From assembly GCA_035998445.1 (NCBI GenBank), contig DASYHQ010000022.1, forward strand, positions 1 to 64,000: a stretch of DNA of 64,000 nt, written 5' to 3'. The notes below the pieces were generated by a model that was not told the DNA's origin, made no database searches, and saw only the letters and a list, made by a program, of their open reading frames with translations. Of this stretch, positions 49,815 through 57,870 are shown piece after piece (the first letter of the stretch is position 1; each line of letters opens with the position of its first letter). A program made the translations under genes and the position numbers. This DNA is from Tepidisphaeraceae bacterium (GTDB lineage: Bacteria; Planctomycetota; Phycisphaerae; Tepidisphaerales; Tepidisphaeraceae).

Positions 49815-50141
49815 ATGCCCCAGACACTGAACATCAAAGGCGAGACGTTCTACCTGCTGGACGCCGATGAGTACCGCAGGCTGAGTGGGGGCGAGCTGCC
49901 GGCGTTGCCCGTGGCCGACGATGCCGGGAACGTGCGGGCCTTGGAGTATGCCCGCGCATCCCTGGTGCGGAAGATCGCCGCGGGGATGGAGGCGAAGGGT
50001 TGGTCGCAAGCCGAACTCGCGCGGCAGGCGGGGTTACCGAAGGAGACGATCAACCGGCTAATGACCGGGAAGAACACGCCGAACCGCGCGACGCTGGCGA
50101 AGATCGACAAGGCGCTGGCAGCGCGTCCCCGCAGCAGGTGA
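49815..50141 (+). CDS. HTH antitoxin of the RelE/ParE module
   Basis: 108 aa from the ATG at 49815 with GAGGA upstream; a frame opening at 49779 overlaps the toxin. The N-terminal half (TLNIKGETFYLLDADEYRRLSGG) resembles an antitoxin strand-helix that could cover the toxin. The C-terminal half is a Cro/C1-type HTH (KIAAGMEAKGWSQAELARQAGLPKETINRLMTGKNTPNRATLAKIDKAL). Toxin-first order as in HigBA-type modules. Confidence 0.85.
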   Translation: MPQTLNIKGETFYLLDADEYRRLSGGELPALPVADDAGNVRALEYARASLVRKIAAGMEAKGWSQAELARQAGLPKETINRLMTGKNTPNRATLAKIDKALAARPRSR

Positions 50142-50240
50142 TATTGACGAGGCAGCACGCACCGCTAAGCTGATGGTAGAGCCTGACGACGTCTGAGTCC
50201 ACGTATGTTAGACCCCGAACGCGCGGCGATAGAGTAGACG

Positions 50241-50675
50241 ATGCTCGACGATCAGATCCGATGTCCGAAATGCGACTCCACGAACGTGAACGCGCACCGG
50301 AAAGGATACGGGTGCCTCGCTGGCCTGTTGGGCGCGTTCATTTTAGGTGCGGTGGGTTTCTGTGCGGCTGGGCCCATAGGGCTGATTGCCCTAGGCACGA
50401 TCGGAGCACTGCTTGGCGCGGTGGACAGCAGGAAGGTCGATGTCACCTGCCTGCGATGTGGCCATGCGTACACACCAGACGAATACGCGCCGCCGCCCGG
50501 TGAGCGTGAAACGACAGGGCAGAACGTTGCAAGCCTAGTCGCCAAAGCAATGCTGGGCTTGGGCTTGGCCGCAGCGATCGTGTGGTGGGCGATCGCGCAG
50601 GATCGTCCAGTGGAGAACCGCCCAACTACAACGCGACCGTCACCGACGACCCAGCAGCAGGCGACAACCGATTAG
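50241..50675 (+). CDS. Zinc-ribbon membrane protein, prophage cargo
   Basis: 144 aa. An N-terminal zinc knuckle half (IRCPKCDS) pairs with VTCLRCGHAYTP about 60 residues later. Between them is a Gly/Ala-rich hydrophobic hairpin (LAGLLGAFILGAVGFCAAGPIGLIALGTIGALLGAV). A second membrane helix (AMLGLGLAAAIVWWAIA) precedes a Thr/Pro/Gln-rich tail. Unknown function. It meets the minus-strand tail module end-to-end with a 4-nt overlap. Confidence 0.65.
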   Translation: MLDDQIRCPKCDSTNVNAHRKGYGCLAGLLGAFILGAVGFCAAGPIGLIALGTIGALLGAVDSRKVDVTCLRCGHAYTPDEYAPPPGERETTGQNVASLVAKAMLGLGLAAAIVWWAIAQDRPVENRPTTTRPSPTTQQQATTD

Positions 50676-50941
50676 AGGGTGGTGGCGTCCGAAACGTACC
50701 GCCAGTCGGTGCCGTCGCAGTAGACCAGCATGCCCTTGTCCGTTGCCGGATCAGAGACGAACGCTATGCACTGCTGCCACTCGGCCGCAGGCGGGAGCGT
50801 GGCGATCGTGTAGACCTTCACCGGCAAAGGTCCGCCGGTCAGGTGGGCGAGGAGCGCCGCGAAGTTCGAGTTGATCTCGGCCTGCCAGTTGGCACTGCCG
50901 GCGGCGACGGTCAGGATGGTGGGTGTCGTGGGTTGGGGCAT
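50672..50941 (-). CDS. Small tail-fibre-like phage protein
   Basis: 89 aa. The C-terminal half (VKVYTIATLPPAAEWQQCIAFVSDPATDKGMLVYCDGTDWRYVSDATTL) is the short beta motif often found at the ends of phage tail fibres (FVSD ... YCDGTDWR). Last gene of the minus-strand tail module, 2 bp after its neighbour. Probably an adhesin tip or fibre assembly piece. Confidence 0.65.
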   Translation of the reverse strand: MPQPTTPTILTVAAGSANWQAEINSNFAALLAHLTGGPLPVKVYTIATLPPAAEWQQCIAFVSDPATDKGMLVYCDGTDWRYVSDATTL

Positions 50942-50943
50942 GT

Positions 50944-51360
50944 CTAGGTCCTTTTCGTGATCGTGATCCGCCTCGCCTCGGACTGCCAGGTGCCGTCGAG
51001 GTTCACCAGCTCCGCGACGATCTCGGCCGGCTCGAAAATAAAATCGGTAATAATCTGCGCGTTCGTGTACGTGGTGGTGGCAGCGTCGTCGTCGACGTAG
51101 ATCGTGCGCAGGACCGTCTCGCCGTCGGCGTCGAGGACCCGCACGCGAAACCGTCCCTGCCGGGTCGGGACGCCCTCGCCGACCGGCACGCCGGCCAGCT
51201 GCTCGCCTGCAGCCCTGCCCCGGCCGTCCTTCACCCGGTACGACCAGGCAAACACGACGTCGCCGCCGGCGACGTACGTGTCGCGGAACTGCCCGTCGTT
51301 GGCGCGGAAGTTCGCCGGTCGCAGCGGGCGGCGATCGCGGGTGTTGCCGGGAATGCTCAT
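50944..51360 (-). CDS. Phage tail-tip accessory protein
   Basis: 138 aa from the ATG at 51360, which overlaps the stop of the GpJ-like gene (ATGA). The frame is open further upstream but within that gene. The pattern RVKDGRGRAAGE, GRFRVRVLDADGETVLRTIYVDDDAATTTYTNAQIITDF and ELVNLDGTWQSEARRITITKR suggests beta-sandwich/Fn3-like strands typical of host-specificity accessories. No named family. Confidence 0.65.
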   Translation of the reverse strand: MSIPGNTRDRRPLRPANFRANDGQFRDTYVAGGDVVFAWSYRVKDGRGRAAGEQLAGVPVGEGVPTRQGRFRVRVLDADGETVLRTIYVDDDAATTTYTNAQIITDFIFEPAEIVAELVNLDGTWQSEARRITITKRT

Positions 51361-53336
51361 GGGAGGATCTCCACGCTCTCGACGTCCTGCAGGTCGACCC
51401 GCGCCGACGACGTGTACGGCTGCGTCTTTAGCCGCACCGCCTCGCTGAGCGTGATGCTCGATGACAACGCGATGTCGGTCAGCAGCTGCTGCCGGATGAT
51501 GTACACAGTCGCGCCGATCGGGTGCGCGGCGACGTCGGTCCCGAGCACGCCGCGGCGGATGCCGTCGAGCCGCCAGCCGCCGCTGACGGCCGTGACCTTC
51601 CTCAAGCTCATCAGCTCGCCCTCGCAGCACAGCAGCTGGCGGTTGGCCTCCCACGCCGAGTCCTGCCCGGTCAGGTCGATCGGCACTGTCAGGATGTCTC
51701 CGTTGGGGAACGCGGTGATCGTCGGTCCTTCCTCGACGATGGCATCGGACCCGTCGAGCGGCTTGTTGAGCGTCCCGCCCGCCGCCGGCCACTGCTGGTT
51801 CTGGCTGTGGCGATCGTAGCTCTGCAGCTCGCCGGGTCGGATCCAGATGTAGGCGCCGCTCACCGACTGGTTGGCCCGCACGCGGAAGACCCACACGCGG
51901 CCGATCTGGTTGATCATCGCCAGCACGGCCAGGTCCGGCGCGGCCTCGTTGTCCGGCAACGCGGCGTCATCGTCGTACGTCGGCGCGTAGTTCGGCGGTC
52001 CGTACGTGTACTGGTCCAGCACCGCGGTCACCTTCGCGCCGGACGACGCCAGCGGCATCAACTCGACCTTGCTGGCCCGCTGCTGCCGGCCCTCGGCGTC
52101 GAGGTACGCCTGGCCCGGCAACAGGTTGCGGGCCCCGCGCAGGAAGATCCCGCCGTCGTACTCGGTCGACGCGATCCGTTCCAGCGAACGACGGGCCGCG
52201 ATCTTGAAGGCGGTCGAAGCATCGGTCACCGTCTCGATGCCCACCTTCGTCACGCTCTGCCGCCGGCGGTTGCGCGCGCGGGGGTCGTTCCGCAGCGAGA
52301 TCGAGTTCTCACCGTAGTTGCGCTTGCGGTCCCGGAACGTGTAGGCGACTTGGTCGACGCCGCTGACGCCGTGCACGCGGGTGCGCTCGGCCTTGCTGGC
52401 GACGATCATGTCGGCCGTCAGCGCCGGTAGATCGCCGACGGCCTGGCGGATCATGTAGGGCGTCAGCAGGTCCCGGTTCTGCACCAGCATGAAGCCGTAG
52501 TCGAGCATCATCGAGTTGATCAGCTCGTCGGCGCCGATGCCGTCGGCCGCGACGATGTTGCTGGGCAGGTGTTCGTTCTGCGTCTGCAGGCCCACCGCGA
52601 TCACCGCGCCGCCGTCGATCAGGGCGGGCTCCATGTGGATCCCGTTGGGCCACGGCGCGGTGAGGACCTGCCACATCGCGTGGCCGGGGTTGATGCCGCC
52701 GTCGGCCGTGACCTCATTCGTCTCCGCGATCACCCGTTCGACGCCGGGGATCACCGGTTCGGTCCCGTAGCACTCGATGTCGTACGTGAGGTCCGCCGGC
52801 CACGTCGCGCTCTCGTTGGTGCCGAGCGGGAAGCTGCGGTACCGGCCGTGGCAGACCCGCGGCCACTGGCTGGCGATGCCGAGGACGTCGGGCTGCGACA
52901 GGAACGCGTCGATCGGTTGATCGTCGTCGCCCCAGTAGATCGTGAAGGCGCCGCCGCCGCGCAGGCCGACCTCAGTGCCGGACGGGTGCGTCTCGCGCGA
53001 CAGCGGGTCGAGCAGGATGTTCTTGGTACCGAGGTAGATCCCGTGCAGGACGTCGGCCGGGCCAACGCAGATCTGGTGCCAGCCGTGCTCCTTGTAGACG
53101 AGCGTGTCGGTGTCGCCGTCGCCGTCGGTGCTGTTGAACCGCTTGCCGGCCCACCCGAGGTTGTAGCCGAGGCGCCGGCGGCCGATCAGCAGTGGCAACC
53201 ACTGCCCGGGCTCGACGCTCGTCGTCGTCGGGGCATCGCGCAGCGTGGCCTTGGCCTTGTTCTTGCGCTGGACCTGGCTGGCGGCGACCGACGCGCCGAC
53301 CGCGATCGCCCCGTAGATAAGTGCGGTTACTGCCAT
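51357..53336 (-). CDS. GpJ-like tail tip / host-specificity protein
   Basis: 659 aa. An N-terminal hydrophobic stretch (ALIYGAIAVGASVAASQVQRKNKAKATLRDAP), the TTTSVEPGQWLPLLIGRRRLGYNLGWAG segment, the central helix-rich region (TADMIVASKAERTRVHGVSGVDQVAYTFRDRKRNYGENSISL) and the late GWRLDGIRRGVLGTDVAAHPIGATVYII resemble the tail-tip proteins of siphoviruses and gene transfer agents (RcGTA ORFG15, lambda gpJ). It should form the tail end that touches the receptor. Overlaps the peptidase gene by 10 nt. Confidence 0.75.
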   Translation of the reverse strand: MAVTALIYGAIAVGASVAASQVQRKNKAKATLRDAPTTTSVEPGQWLPLLIGRRRLGYNLGWAGKRFNSTDGDGDTDTLVYKEHGWHQICVGPADVLHGIYLGTKNILLDPLSRETHPSGTEVGLRGGGAFTIYWGDDDQPIDAFLSQPDVLGIASQWPRVCHGRYRSFPLGTNESATWPADLTYDIECYGTEPVIPGVERVIAETNEVTADGGINPGHAMWQVLTAPWPNGIHMEPALIDGGAVIAVGLQTQNEHLPSNIVAADGIGADELINSMMLDYGFMLVQNRDLLTPYMIRQAVGDLPALTADMIVASKAERTRVHGVSGVDQVAYTFRDRKRNYGENSISLRNDPRARNRRRQSVTKVGIETVTDASTAFKIAARRSLERIASTEYDGGIFLRGARNLLPGQAYLDAEGRQQRASKVELMPLASSGAKVTAVLDQYTYGPPNYAPTYDDDAALPDNEAAPDLAVLAMINQIGRVWVFRVRANQSVSGAYIWIRPGELQSYDRHSQNQQWPAAGGTLNKPLDGSDAIVEEGPTITAFPNGDILTVPIDLTGQDSAWEANRQLLCCEGELMSLRKVTAVSGGWRLDGIRRGVLGTDVAAHPIGATVYIIRQQLLTDIALSSSITLSEAVRLKTQPYTSSARVDLQDVESVEILP

Positions 53337-53824
53337 AGGTGCTTATCCTGAAGTCGGTAGACGCGCATCACGTTCAGCGACGCCGCCAGAGCGGTGCGGG
53401 TAACGCCGGTCGCGCGGTCGGCGTGCCATAACTGTCCGCTGCCGGCGATGTAGACGTGGCCAGGCCCGGCGACGCGGCGGGCGACCAGCACGTCGCCGGG
53501 GTACAGCAGGCCATCGCGGGCGACGACGTGCGGGTAACGCCGGCAGAGCATGCCGACGACCGCCACCGCGGCCCGGCGGTCATCCAGGCCGGTGTTGAAC
53601 GGCACGGCCGGCAACGGGCCCGACAACCGGTACAGGGCGTCGAGGACGCCGCCGACGAAGCCCCAGCAATGACAGGCGACGCCGCGGCGGCTCTGGCCCT
53701 GGGCGTACGGGGTGCCGAGCCACCGCTGCAGCTCGGCCGTCAGCTGATGTACCGCGTCCGGTCCACCTTCGACATGCGGATCCCGAGCCCATTGAAGCGC
53801 AGTTCGTTTTCGTAGATGCGGCAT
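53327..53824 (-). CDS. NlpC/P60-like tail peptidase
   Basis: 165 aa. RWLGTPYAQGQSRRGVACHCWGFVGGVL provides the catalytic Cys (CHCWG), and GDVLVARRVAGPGHVYIAGSGQLWHA the His of an NlpC/P60 fold. In siphoviruses this slot holds the tail-associated wall hydrolase (RcGTA ORFG14, lambda gpK), which cuts peptide bonds in peptidoglycan during DNA entry. No start codon lies downstream of the ATG at 53824, so the gene overlaps the previous one by 85 nt. A target wall in a planctomycete host is compatible with the P-ring genes elsewhere in the window. Confidence 0.8.
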   Translation of the reverse strand: MPHLRKRTALQWARDPHVEGGPDAVHQLTAELQRWLGTPYAQGQSRRGVACHCWGFVGGVLDALYRLSGPLPAVPFNTGLDDRRAAVAVVGMLCRRYPHVVARDGLLYPGDVLVARRVAGPGHVYIAGSGQLWHADRATGVTRTALAASLNVMRVYRLQDKHLWQ

Positions 53825-54573
53825 GTCGTCAACAGCCCGTCGCAGCCCGGCGTGCAGACCACTTCCTTGCTGAACCAGTTAGCTGGGGCATCGCACTCGA
53901 GCTTGAAGACGGTGTAGGACTCGTCGACGCCGCCGACGGCGTCCTCGATCTTCAGCTCCAGCCCGTCGTAACTGACGCTGCCCTCGCGCCACATGCCCTT
54001 CGCCGGCACGGCCGTTGCGCCGACGACGGTGACCTCGTTACCTTCAATGGCGGTGATCGTGCCGGTCTGCCGGACCGTCGCCAGCGGGAACTTGCACGGG
54101 CTGCCCTGCTCGTCGCCGAACGGGTTCTGGCAGTGTCGGTTAATCAGGATGCCCAGCGCGACCGGCAGCTTCGCCTTCTGGCCGTGGATCTGGAACCGGA
54201 CCAGGCCGGGCTGGCCATCGGGGTTGGTCGTGACGTTCTCGACGTACCCGCTCCAGAGCAGCCGACGCGTGGTCAGGTCGAACGGGTCGACCTCCTCGAC
54301 GCGGCAGGTGATCGTGGCGTGCGGCTCGCGCGCGGCCCGGTCGATCGGGTGCACCGCGGCCATCAGCACATCCCAGGGCTCGTCGCTGATGCCGCCGGTG
54401 ATCGCCTTGGGCGTGATCTCCATCTTCGTGAGGCTGGCGAAGTTGCCGTAGTCGGGGATCGGTAGGTCGTCGGCCATGCCAACGTATCGCTGCTCCTGCG
54501 GTCCGGGGCCCCAGATGAACGTCAGGAGCTGGACGACGATGCTGGCGCTTCGGGTGTCGATCGGGTTCGGCAT
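53740..54573 (-). CDS. DUF2163-like phage tail protein
   Basis: 277 aa from the ATG at 54573 (MPNPIDTRSASIVVQLLTF); the frame to 54654 is translated repeat and the neighbour's end. Order and motifs (NFASLTKMEITPKAITGGISDEPWDVLMAAVHPIDRAA, the VEEVDPFDLTTRRLLWSGYVENVTTN strand set, RHCQNPFGDEQGSPCKFPL, ending CTPGCDGLLTTCRIYENELRFNG) match phage BR0599/DUF2163 proteins (RcGTA ORFG13), which carry a Cys-rich C-terminal metal site. Part of the distal tail hub. Confidence 0.75.
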   Translation of the reverse strand: MPNPIDTRSASIVVQLLTFIWGPGPQEQRYVGMADDLPIPDYGNFASLTKMEITPKAITGGISDEPWDVLMAAVHPIDRAAREPHATITCRVEEVDPFDLTTRRLLWSGYVENVTTNPDGQPGLVRFQIHGQKAKLPVALGILINRHCQNPFGDEQGSPCKFPLATVRQTGTITAIEGNEVTVVGATAVPAKGMWREGSVSYDGLELKIEDAVGGVDESYTVFKLECDAPANWFSKEVVCTPGCDGLLTTCRIYENELRFNGLGIRMSKVDRTRYIS

Positions 54574-54582
54574 GGTCAATTC

Positions 54583-54618
54583 TCGGAGGAATCCTTCGGA
54601 GTACCTCAGGATGACGGA
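54583..54618. repeat. Host-type repeat end inside the prophage
   Basis: GGAGGAATCCTTCGGAGTACCTCAGGATGACGG, nearly the same string as the right arm of the hairpin at 239-317. It supplies the stop codon of the gene at 54606. Only such copy in the prophage part. Confidence 0.85.
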
Positions 54619-55094
54619 TCGGGTTCGGCTTTGGCGAGGTCGTGCCAGCCCCAACGGGCAGCGGCGTCGGCGTAAGGCAGCTCAGGGCGGCCGATGCGTC
54701 GGTTGACATCGTTGTGCCGCGCGTGCGTGTAGGCGTGCCAGTGTGCCCAATCCGGCGGGTGCGCGCGGGTCAGGGCCGTCCAGTGGTCCCGGCACTCACC
54801 GCAGGCCACGCGTCCGCTGAAGCGATCGAACCACGCTTGGTCGGCCGCGACGTCGCCGATCGGCTCGTAGCCGTGAAACTCGGCCCACATGCCCTCGTAC
54901 CAAGGGGCTGCCGGCTGTGCCGTCCGCGTCGCGGGAAGGCCGCCGCAATTATGCAGCGGATCCCGCTCGGCGATCCGCTGGCGTACGGTGCAGATGGTGA
55001 GGCAATGACACTGGCTCGGCTTGGCGTGGTGATGCCCGGCGCAGGCAATGCCGGTGGCGGTCACGGCGGCCAGCTTGCAGTTGACGACGTTCAT
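54606..55094 (-). CDS. Erv1/Alr-like sulfhydryl-oxidase-fold protein in phage tail module
   Basis: 162 aa. Residues about 65-150 follow the Erv1/Alr pattern: an early W-x3-H (MWAEFHGYEPIG), the CxxC of ACGECRDHWTALTRAHPPD (C98, C101), and the flavin-site string HARHNDVNRRIGRPEL (H127, N128, N131) before an aromatic end (AARWGW). Erv enzymes use FAD to oxidise dithiols with oxygen and form disulfides. The first about 50 residues add a Cys/His cluster (CAGHHHAKPSQCHCLTIC) not seen in Erv proteins and possibly a zinc or shuttle site. It overlaps the previous gene by 4 nt (ATGA) and is embedded in the distal-tail genes, several of which are Cys-rich. The stop codon comes from a repeat, so the original C terminus may have been longer. 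Confidence 0.65.
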   Translation of the reverse strand: MNVVNCKLAAVTATGIACAGHHHAKPSQCHCLTICTVRQRIAERDPLHNCGGLPATRTAQPAAPWYEGMWAEFHGYEPIGDVAADQAWFDRFSGRVACGECRDHWTALTRAHPPDWAHWHAYTHARHNDVNRRIGRPELPYADAAARWGWHDLAKAEPDPSS

Positions 55095-57865
55095 CGGCTC
55101 ACCACGACGTTGGTCAGGTCGACCCGTGATTCCGAAGCGGAGAACGGCGCGGCGTAGTTGCCCGGCGGCAGCGGCCCCACAGTCTTGATCGCAGTGCCGG
55201 TGCAGGACGCACAGTTATTCGGATTACAACCCATGCCCGCGCTGACCACCCATCGTCCGCACTCGTGAAACAGGCTGAGCGACAATGTTGGGGTCGGACC
55301 CGTGCAGGCCGTCGATCCGTTCACCCAGGAAGCATCACCCCCCGACCCGTTGTAGCTGCAACTGGTACCGTTCCGCGTGACGACGATACTGAAGCTGCCC
55401 AGCGGCTCGTCGCCGCTGTAGTTAATGTGATCGACGACGAAGTCGCCGCTGATGGTGTAGCTTTCGGCGAGTTCGCTGGCCGGGCAGATGCATGGGACGG
55501 GCTCCGGGGGCGGATTGCAGGCGTCGCAGTCGGCGAACGAAGTCCAGCCGCTCTCGACGATGGGTGCCGGCGGATTGACGTACTGCAGCTCCGAGACGGT
55601 ATAGCAGGTGTCGGCGTACTTAATCACGCTTCCGCCTGCCACGGCACCGCTCGGCACCGAGAACGCAGCCCCGCTCTCGCCGGCACACGGCGTCGCGAGC
55701 CGGAACTTGCAACCGCAGACCTCTTGGGCGAACGGGTCGGTTGCCGACGGCAGCGGCTCCCAGCCCGCCGGCACGTCGCCGGGCGGGTTCAGCGTCGTCG
55801 GGTCGTTGGGGTCGACCGTGAAGCACCTTCCGCTCGTCGGGTCGAACCCGCCGACGTACTCCGGGGCGGCCGGTGCGGTGTCGGCCGGAATCCAGAGGTC
55901 GATCGGTACACCGGTGCAGAGGTCGCGGGCGCGCCGGTACGGGACCGGGTCGCCCGGGGGCGGCGGGTTGGCACCGGGACCGCCGGTGGGTTCTGGTGCC
56001 GGCGGCAGCGTCGTCCCCGGGCCGATGGCCGGGACCTCGATCGACACCGTCTTCTCGCCGTCGGCCTCGACGACCGCCAGCGACGACACCATGTGCTGGT
56101 CCGTCGTCCACTGCTCGGTGATCTCGTCGGACTGCGACAGCACCAGGTGCGCCAACGTGACCCGGAGTACCTGGGCGAGGGCCATCATCGGGATGACGTC
56201 CAGCAGCGTGACGACGTCGACGACACCGTCGCGGGCAACGCTGGCCACCTCGCGCACGTAGAGGTCGCCGGTGGTCGTCAGCACGGCCAGGTATCGTCGG
56301 TACGTCCAGTCGCGCGACGGGCCCGCGGCGACGACGGTCACGGTGCCGGTGCCAATCGCGGTGGCCGTGAAGATCGTGGTGGGATCGACGACGAAGAACG
56401 GGAACAGGGCGCCCGCCCTCGAGTCGAAAAGGCGCAGCAGGTCGAACGCGCGGGCGCGATCGCGCGACAGGTACGGCCGGGTGTGCGTTCGCCGCGGGAC
56501 CGCGCCATAGGTGATCGTGGCTTGGTCCGGCCCAACGGGCGTCGAGACCAACTCGCGGACGACGCCCGCCGACAGCGGCTGGCTCCAGTCGACGTGGGGC
56601 TGCAGGCCGGACGCCCCGGAGTACAGGATCGGGTAGCCCTGGTAGCTCGGGAAGCCCTCGGGGACCAGCCCCGGTTGGACCAGCGACGGCAGCTGCGACT
56701 TGCCGACGCGCTCGCGGAAGGTCAGCGTAGCCTCGACGATGTTGTCGGTCCGCGGCGTCAGCTGCCCCTCGATCGTGACGTCGCACTCGATCAGCGGCAT
56801 GACCCGGCTGCCGACGCCGAAGAACTGCGTCAGCGGCGTCTTCAACGCCAGGAAGCCGTCGCCGATGAAGTCGATCTGGGCGACCTCGAACCGCCGGGCC
56901 CGCATGCCGTCCATGTCCTCACTGATCACCACCAGGCCACCGTCGAAGAATCGCCGGTCGGCCGTCTCGCAGGCCAGCACGGGCAGCTCGCTGAAGTCGA
57001 TCTGCGCCGAGACGCCGGAACTGCCCGACGCCAGCAGCACCAGCCGCATCCGCGCAACGCCGTCCTCACCGACCCACCCGCGCGACTGCAGGTCCGCCAC
57101 CGGTACCGGCGTCGACCAGGCCCGGACGTCGAAGCCGGCCATGTCGGCGGTCGTGACGCCAACGTTGGCTTCCGTGACGCCGTCGGCCGATCGGTCGAGG
57201 TCGAAGGTATTTGTGCCGTTCGTGATCCGCTGGAAGCACCCGCTGCGCGTGCGGAGATCTCCGTTGGTCTGACCGAAGATGATGGCATCGGCCGGGATGT
57301 TCACTGTCACCCGGCCGGGCGTCACCAACACTGGCGACTCCGGGTCCGCCTCGTCGTAGACCGGCGCGACGTAGGACTCCGTGACGGCGTCGCCCTCGCC
57401 GATCAGCATGGCGATGCCGTCGCTGCTGCCGACAAAGGTGACGTCGCTCTCTCCGTTGACGTTGATCCGCACCGGCGGGCTCGTCCGCTTGCCCGACGAA
57501 CCGCAGTTGGCACCGCCCGAGGAGGCCGACCATCCGAAGACGACGCGGCTGTCGAGGAAGGTGGGATCGCAGAACAGCGGGACCAGCGTTCCCGAGGTCG
57601 CGGTGCGAAGCATGGCCGACTGCAGCAGCGCGACGTCCTGCTCGGTCAGTGCGACCGCGCTGAACGTGATGCTGCGGTACGGCTTGATGACGGCACCCCG
57701 CCGTTGCGGTACCCCGGTCGGCGCCACTTGGGCATCGGTGCGCCAGGCCGACGAGACGGCGACCGGCGTCATCCAGTTGTGGTGGAAGAGCCAGCCCATC
57801 GCCCAGAGCTCGGGCGCGTTGGCGGCATCCTCGACGGCGACAAGGGAGGAGGGAACTACGGGCAT
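55091..57865 (-). CDS. Large distal tail protein, Cys-rich C terminus
   Basis: 924 aa, following the tape measure by 5 bp. Two similar units occur: IKPYRSITFSAVALTEQDVALLQSAMLR...LVPLFCDPT near residue 70, and RTHTRPYLSRDRARAFDLLRLFDSRAGALFPFFVVDP near residue 470. They suggest a duplicated distal-tail (DUF2460-type) domain. A Pro/Gly linker (about residue 620) leads to a C-terminal about 290 residues with many cysteines (VCGCKFRLATPCAGE, DCDACNPPPEPVPCICPAS, CGRWVVSAGMGCNPNNCASCTG), likely cross-linked. Probably the hub between tail tube and tip. Name uncertain. Confidence 0.65.
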   Translation of the reverse strand: MPVVPSSLVAVEDAANAPELWAMGWLFHHNWMTPVAVSSAWRTDAQVAPTGVPQRRGAVIKPYRSITFSAVALTEQDVALLQSAMLRTATSGTLVPLFCDPTFLDSRVVFGWSASSGGANCGSSGKRTSPPVRINVNGESDVTFVGSSDGIAMLIGEGDAVTESYVAPVYDEADPESPVLVTPGRVTVNIPADAIIFGQTNGDLRTRSGCFQRITNGTNTFDLDRSADGVTEANVGVTTADMAGFDVRAWSTPVPVADLQSRGWVGEDGVARMRLVLLASGSSGVSAQIDFSELPVLACETADRRFFDGGLVVISEDMDGMRARRFEVAQIDFIGDGFLALKTPLTQFFGVGSRVMPLIECDVTIEGQLTPRTDNIVEATLTFRERVGKSQLPSLVQPGLVPEGFPSYQGYPILYSGASGLQPHVDWSQPLSAGVVRELVSTPVGPDQATITYGAVPRRTHTRPYLSRDRARAFDLLRLFDSRAGALFPFFVVDPTTIFTATAIGTGTVTVVAAGPSRDWTYRRYLAVLTTTGDLYVREVASVARDGVVDVVTLLDVIPMMALAQVLRVTLAHLVLSQSDEITEQWTTDQHMVSSLAVVEADGEKTVSIEVPAIGPGTTLPPAPEPTGGPGANPPPPGDPVPYRRARDLCTGVPIDLWIPADTAPAAPEYVGGFDPTSGRCFTVDPNDPTTLNPPGDVPAGWEPLPSATDPFAQEVCGCKFRLATPCAGESGAAFSVPSGAVAGGSVIKYADTCYTVSELQYVNPPAPIVESGWTSFADCDACNPPPEPVPCICPASELAESYTISGDFVVDHINYSGDEPLGSFSIVVTRNGTSCSYNGSGGDASWVNGSTACTGPTPTLSLSLFHECGRWVVSAGMGCNPNNCASCTGTAIKTVGPLPPGNYAAPFSASESRVDLTNVVVSR

Positions 57866-57870
57866 CGGGT

